Source of the DNA: Actinomycetota bacterium
Lineage (GTDB): Bacteria; Actinomycetota; Acidimicrobiia; Spongiisociales; ZC4RG35
Direction: 5' to 3'
Assembly: GCA_019347585.1 (NCBI GenBank)
Contig: JAHWLC010000017.1
Location: 1-10,519 of the forward strand
DNA: 10,519 bases
The first letter of the stretch is position 1. Every line of letters starts with the position of its first letter. Below the pieces are notes generated by a model. That model had not been told where the DNA came from and ran no database searches. It saw only the letters and a list, made by a program, of their open reading frames with translations. The position numbers and the translations under genes are program-made. Below, piece after piece: positions 7,122 through 10,519 of the stretch.

Positions 7122-8960
7122 GTGACCGACCGGAGAGTCCTCGACGAGAGAGCCGAGATCGACGCCATCGCCGAGGGCAAGACGATCGTCGACTTCTTCG
7201 ACCGCAACGCGGAGAAGTACCCCGACCAGGCCGCCGTCCACTGGAAGGAAGACGGCTGGCACAGCCTGACCTGGTCGCAGTACCGGGACCAGGTCCACCA
7301 GGCGGCCGCCGGTCTCGCCTCCCTGGGAGTGGGGGAAGGCGAGTTCGTGGCCGTCATGGCGGGAAATCGTCCCGAGCACGTCATCGCCGACTTCGCCACG
7401 GTCCACGCCGGCGGCACCCCGGTCACCGTCTACTCCACTCTCACCGCCCCCCAGATCCGCCACATCGCCGACAACTGCAGCGCCACCGTGGCCATCCTCG
7501 AGAACCTCGAGTTCATGAAGCGTTGGGAGGAGATCCGCTCCGAGCTGCCCAACCTCCGCTACGTCGTCCTGATGTCGGGCGCGGAGAACTACGACACCGC
7601 GGAATGGGTCCTGGGCTGGGACGAGTTGATGGCCAGAGGTCGCCGGCGCCTCGACGAGGACCCGGACACGGTGCGCCGCTCCGCAGGCGCGGTCACCCCG
7701 AAGAGTCTGGCCACCCTGATCTACACGTCGGGCACGACGGGGACCCCCAAGGGCGTGATGATCAGCCAGCGCAACGTGGTGTGGACCCTGGAGAGCCTGC
7801 GCCGCGCCGCCGATCTCGACATGGGGGTGCGCATGGTCTCCTACCTGCCCCTCGCCCACATCGCCGAGCGTCTCGCCACCCACTACTTGGGGACCTATCT
7901 CGCCGGCGAGGTGTGGTACTGCCCCAACCTGGCGGGGGTGCTCGAGTACATCCAGGAAGCCCGCCCGACGCTGTTCGTCGGGGTGCCCCGGGTCTACGAG
8001 AAGTTCCACGCCCGCCTCCAGTCGCGGTTCGCCGAGGCCGAAGGGGTCAAGAAGGTGCTCCTGGACAAGGCCCTCGAGCTGAACCGCAAGCGGGTGGAGG
8101 CGGAGCTGGAGGAGGGGAGAGCCCCTCTCCTCGCCGGCCTCCTCGACAAGATCGTGCTCTCCAAGGTGCGGGAGGGCCTGGGCATGGACCAGGTCGACCT
8201 GGCCATCACCGCCGCCGCCCCCATCAACCCCGACCTGGTCAAATTCTTCCTCAGCATCGGGATCCCCCTCTACGAGGTCTACGGCCTATCGGAGAACACC
8301 GGCCCGGCCACGACCACCCTGCCCGGCACGGTCAAGGTAGGGTCGGTGGGCAAGCCGCTCCCCGGAGTGGAGGTCGAGCTGGGCGAGGACGGGGAGCTGA
8401 TGATCAGGGGCGGCATCGTCTCCGAGGGCTACTACAAGCTCGACGACTCCAGCCGGGAGGCCTTCGACTCGGACGGCTGGCTGCACACCGGGGACCTGGC
8501 CCGCATCGACGATGACGGCTTCGTGTGGATCGTGGGCCGGAAGAAGGAGATCATCATCACCGCCGCCGGCAAGAACGTGGCGCCCGCCCACCTGGAGACC
8601 CTCCTGGGGAACCACCCCCTCATATCCAAGGCAGCGATGATCGGCGACCAGCGGAAGTACCTGTCGATGGTCATCGCTCTCGATCCCGAGGAGGCGCCCG
8701 CCTGGGCGGAGGCCAACGGCGTCGAGTACACCGACCTGGCGTCGCTCTCCAGGCACCCGGCGGTCGAGGCCGAGGTGGCGAGGGCCATCGCCGAGGCCAA
8801 CGAGACCGTTTCCTCGGTGGAGCAGATCAAGCAATGGGTCATCGTCCCCGACGAGTGGACGCCGGAGAGCGGAGAGCTGACGCCATCGCTCAAGCTGAAG
8901 CGCCGGGTGGTCCTCGACAAGTACTCCGAGGACATCGAGAAGATGTACGCCGGGGCCTGA
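7122..8960 (+). CDS. fadD: Long-chain acyl-CoA synthetase (AMP-dependent, FadD15/FAA1-like)
   Basis: This enzyme activates a free carboxylic acid to its CoA thioester with ATP (via an acyl-adenylate), supplying the neighbouring racemase and beta-oxidation enzymes. The protein has 612 residues, normal for the long-chain class of ANL enzymes. The start is GTG 7122, supported by GGAGG just upstream and by the family-like N-terminus 'TIVDFFDRNAEKYPDQAAVHW'. The phosphate-binding loop YTSGTTGTPKG is at 201-211. The adenylate-binding motif YGLSENTG is at 387-394. 'DGWLHTGDLARID' (D458) and the hinge 'GRKKEIIITAAGKNVAP' (R473) follow. The C-terminal 'ELTPSLKLKRR' carries the presumed adenylation lysine K591. 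A large insert of charged helices near 295-350, between the P-loop and adenylate motifs, is typical of FAA1/FadD15-like proteins. Chain length and branching of the substrate cannot be read directly; the racemase next door suggests a 2-methyl-branched acid. Confidence 0.93.
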   Translation: MTDRRVLDERAEIDAIAEGKTIVDFFDRNAEKYPDQAAVHWKEDGWHSLTWSQYRDQVHQAAAGLASLGVGEGEFVAVMAGNRPEHVIADFATVHAGGTPVTVYSTLTAPQIRHIADNCSATVAILENLEFMKRWEEIRSELPNLRYVVLMSGAENYDTAEWVLGWDELMARGRRRLDEDPDTVRRSAGAVTPKSLATLIYTSGTTGTPKGVMISQRNVVWTLESLRRAADLDMGVRMVSYLPLAHIAERLATHYLGTYLAGEVWYCPNLAGVLEYIQEARPTLFVGVPRVYEKFHARLQSRFAEAEGVKKVLLDKALELNRKRVEAELEEGRAPLLAGLLDKIVLSKVREGLGMDQVDLAITAAAPINPDLVKFFLSIGIPLYEVYGLSENTGPATTTLPGTVKVGSVGKPLPGVEVELGEDGELMIRGGIVSEGYYKLDDSSREAFDSDGWLHTGDLARIDDDGFVWIVGRKKEIIITAAGKNVAPAHLETLLGNHPLISKAAMIGDQRKYLSMVIALDPEEAPAWAEANGVEYTDLASLSRHPAVEAEVARAIAEANETVSSVEQIKQWVIVPDEWTPESGELTPSLKLKRRVVLDKYSEDIEKMYAGA

Positions 8961-8979
8961 CCCGCTGTCGTGAGTGCCG

Positions 8980-9888
8980 ATGAGTGAGCCGATCGCATTC
9001 GACGGTCGCGTCGCGGTCATCACCGGCGCCGGGGGAGGGCTGGGCAGGACCTATGCCCTCGAGCTGGCGAGACGCGGCGCCCGGGTGGTGGTCAACGACC
9101 TCGGAGGGACGGTCGAAGGGACCGGCTCCTCCCACCAGGCGGCCGACGTGGTGGTGGCCGAGATCGAAGAGGCCGGAGGCGAGGCGGTCGCCAGCTACGA
9201 CTCGGTGGCCACCGAGGAGGGAGGGTCGGCCATCGTGCAGACCGCCCTGGACGCCTACGACACCGTGGACATCGTGGTCAACAACGCGGGGATCCTCAGG
9301 GACAAGTCCTTCGCCAACATGACCGTCGATCAGGTCGAGGCGGTGCTCGACGTCCACCTCCGTGGGGCGTTTCACGTCTCCCTGCCCGCCTTCAAGGCCA
9401 TGAAGGAGAACGGGTATGGGCGTTTCGTCTTCACCTCCTCGGCCTCGGGCCTCTTCGGCAACTTCGGCCAGGCCAACTACGGGGCGGCGAAGGCGGGTCT
9501 GGTCGGCTTGTCCAACGTGCTCGCGGTGGAAGGGCTCAAGTACGAGATTCGCTCCAACGTGATCGCCCCCATCGCCACCACCCGGATGACCGAGGAGCTG
9601 TTGGGCCCGTTCGCCGGCATGGTCCAGCCGGAACAGGTCACCCCGATGGTGGTCTACCTGTGCTCGGAGCAATGCCGGCTCACCCATGAGATCTTCACCG
9701 CGGGCGGGGGCCGCTACGGGCGGGTGATCATCGCCACCAACCGGGGGTGGTTCGCCGGACAGGACCGCCAAGCCACCCCAGAGGACATCGCCGACCACCT
9801 CGACGAGATCCGGGACGTGTCCGACCCGGTGGTGCCCTCGAACAACAACGAGGAGATCGCCCTCCTCGCCGAGATGCTGTCCGGCTGA
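8980..9888 (+). CDS. MFE-2-type (3R)-hydroxyacyl-CoA dehydrogenase (short-chain dehydrogenase/reductase)
   Basis: This predicted 302-residue SDR oxidises (3R)-3-hydroxyacyl-CoA to 3-ketoacyl-CoA with NAD+. The cofactor loop TGAGGGLG is at 15-22, an acidic D40 ending strand 2 favours NAD+ over NADP+, and NNAG is at 101-104. The catalytic triad is S154, Y167 and K171 in 'SSASGLFGNFGQANYGAAK'. That stretch, and 'VVVNDLGG', closely resemble the dehydrogenase domain of peroxisomal multifunctional enzyme 2 rather than FabG. The sequence extends about 50 residues beyond a minimal SDR, again as in MFE-2 ('GRVIIATNRGWFAG...'). I chose ATG 8980; the in-frame GTG 8974 would add two residues, and neither has a strong Shine-Dalgarno site. 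The gene begins 19 nt after the synthetase, and its TGA overlaps the start of the hydratase gene (9888). The two genes together correspond to two MFE-2 domains. Confidence 0.92.
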   Translation: MSEPIAFDGRVAVITGAGGGLGRTYALELARRGARVVVNDLGGTVEGTGSSHQAADVVVAEIEEAGGEAVASYDSVATEEGGSAIVQTALDAYDTVDIVVNNAGILRDKSFANMTVDQVEAVLDVHLRGAFHVSLPAFKAMKENGYGRFVFTSSASGLFGNFGQANYGAAKAGLVGLSNVLAVEGLKYEIRSNVIAPIATTRMTEELLGPFAGMVQPEQVTPMVVYLCSEQCRLTHEIFTAGGGRYGRVIIATNRGWFAGQDRQATPEDIADHLDEIRDVSDPVVPSNNNEEIALLAEMLSG

Positions 9889-10519
9889 TGCCGATAGATG
9901 TCGGCAAGCTGGTCGGGGCGGAGCTCCCCGCCACCCCGTTCTCCTGGGATGAGAGCGACGTGATCCTCTACAACCTGGCGGTCGGCGCCGGCGACCCGCC
10001 GGATGATCCCGCCGAGCTGAAATACGCCTACGAGGGCGACCTCCGTGTCGCTCCCGGCTTCGGGACCATTCCCCCGTTCGCCACGATGATGTCGGTCGCC
10101 GGGGCGGAAGGCGCCGACATCGACCTGGCCCAGATCCTCCACGGCTCCCAGGAGCTCCGCGTCCACCGGGCGATACCGACCGCGGGCACGGTGACACAGA
10201 GCGGCCGCATCACCGACGTCTTCGACCGGGGGAAGGGCGCCCTGGTGATGGTGGAGGTGAGCTCGGTGCTGGAGAAGACCGGCGAGAAGCTGTTCACCAA
10301 CCGTTCGGGGATCTATGTCCGCGGTGAGGGCGGCTTCGGGGGCGACCGTGGCCCCGAGCCCGGGGACCAGCCCCCGAGCCGCCAACCCGACCACGTGGTG
10401 CACACCCCGACGCTGTCCCAGCAGGCCCTGCTCTACCGGGTCGCCTCAGGCGATCGCAACCCGCTCCATGCCGATCCCGGATTCGCCGCCTTCGCCGGCT
10501 TCGAGCGCCCCATCCTCCA
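9888..10519 (+). CDS. MaoC-like (R)-specific enoyl-CoA hydratase 2 (3'-partial)
   Basis: The frame from ATG 9888 stays open to the window end (210 codons visible, no stop). It encodes a double-hotdog hydratase 2 that would convert trans-2-enoyl-CoA to (3R)-3-hydroxyacyl-CoA, the substrate of the SDR encoded just upstream. The N-terminal hotdog contains 'WDESDVILYNLAVGAGDP' (about 20-37), 'YEGDLRVAPGFGTIPPF' (about 48-64) and 'LHGSQELRVHRAIPTAG' (about 84-100), all typical of MFE-2 hydratase domains and MaoC homologues. The C-terminal hotdog begins after a Gly/Pro-rich linker (about 147-165). It shows the catalytic motif 'YRVASGDRNPLHADP', with D189 and H194 as the expected catalytic Asp/His dyad. 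The full family length is about 280-290 residues, so roughly 75 are missing. The start overlaps the SDR stop (TGATG), consistent with coupled translation. Confidence 0.92.
   Translation, partial: MPIDVGKLVGAELPATPFSWDESDVILYNLAVGAGDPPDDPAELKYAYEGDLRVAPGFGTIPPFATMMSVAGAEGADIDLAQILHGSQELRVHRAIPTAGTVTQSGRITDVFDRGKGALVMVEVSSVLEKTGEKLFTNRSGIYVRGEGGFGGDRGPEPGDQPPSRQPDHVVHTPTLSQQALLYRVASGDRNPLHADPGFAAFAGFERPIL

Noticed and set aside
4619..7426. Very long open frame on the minus strand (935 codons) across the ATPase, racemase and synthetase genes
   Set aside because: It lies antisense to three genes with intact motifs, has Gly/His/Asp/Arg-rich low-complexity content and matches no family I recognise. 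Long antisense frames are expected in high-GC DNA.
8111..8126. Short inverted repeat gaggggagagcccctc inside the synthetase gene
   Set aside because: A 6-bp stem in the middle of an intact coding region is expected by chance at this GC content.
8890..10197. 435-codon minus-strand open frame over the dehydrogenase and hydratase genes
   Set aside because: It is antisense to a dehydrogenase with a complete catalytic triad and to a hydratase with an intact motif; it is a codon-bias shadow.

Overview
This is a GC-rich window (roughly two-thirds G+C by eye) in which every supported gene lies on the + strand, nearly end to end. High GC, heavy Asp/Glu/Ala codon use, GTG and TTG starts, and an actinobacterial-style lipid catabolism gene set suggest a member of the Actinomycetota, possibly an Acidimicrobiia-like lineage. 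No ribosomal or other marker gene is present, so this placement is an inference. There are no tRNA or rRNA genes, CRISPR arrays, insertion sequences or phage genes. No gap between genes reaches 300 bases.

Left half (1-5950): an oligopeptide/dipeptide-type ABC importer in the order binding protein (5'-truncated by the window edge), DppB/OppB-type permease, DppC/OppC-type permease, DppD-type ATPase and DppF-type ATPase. A perfect 14-bp stem-loop without a T-tract lies in the 136-nt gap between the binding-protein gene and the first permease gene. From the first permease onward the genes are tightly packed, and both junctions leading into the ATPase genes are ATGA overlaps. The first permease most likely starts at a TTG just downstream of a strong AGGAGG site.

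Right half (5960-10519): only 9 nt after the second ATPase begins an acyl-CoA catabolism set. It comprises an alpha-methylacyl-CoA racemase, a long-chain acyl-CoA synthetase, an MFE-2-type (3R)-hydroxyacyl-CoA dehydrogenase of the SDR family, and an overlapping MaoC-type (R)-specific enoyl-CoA hydratase 2, cut off by the window end. Together they could activate a branched-chain carboxylic acid, convert its 2-methyl stereocentre from R to S, then hydrate and oxidise the enoyl-CoA. This resembles the racemase plus MFE-2 logic of peroxisomal pristanate and bile-acid side-chain oxidation. The acyl-CoA dehydrogenase and the thiolase are not in the window and may lie outside it.

The most interesting point is the apparent co-transcription of a peptide-type importer with a 2-methyl-acyl-CoA oxidation module. 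This raises the possibility that the importer carries a precursor of the acid being degraded. That is a hypothesis from gene order only. The individual families are all known, and I found no clearly undescribed system.
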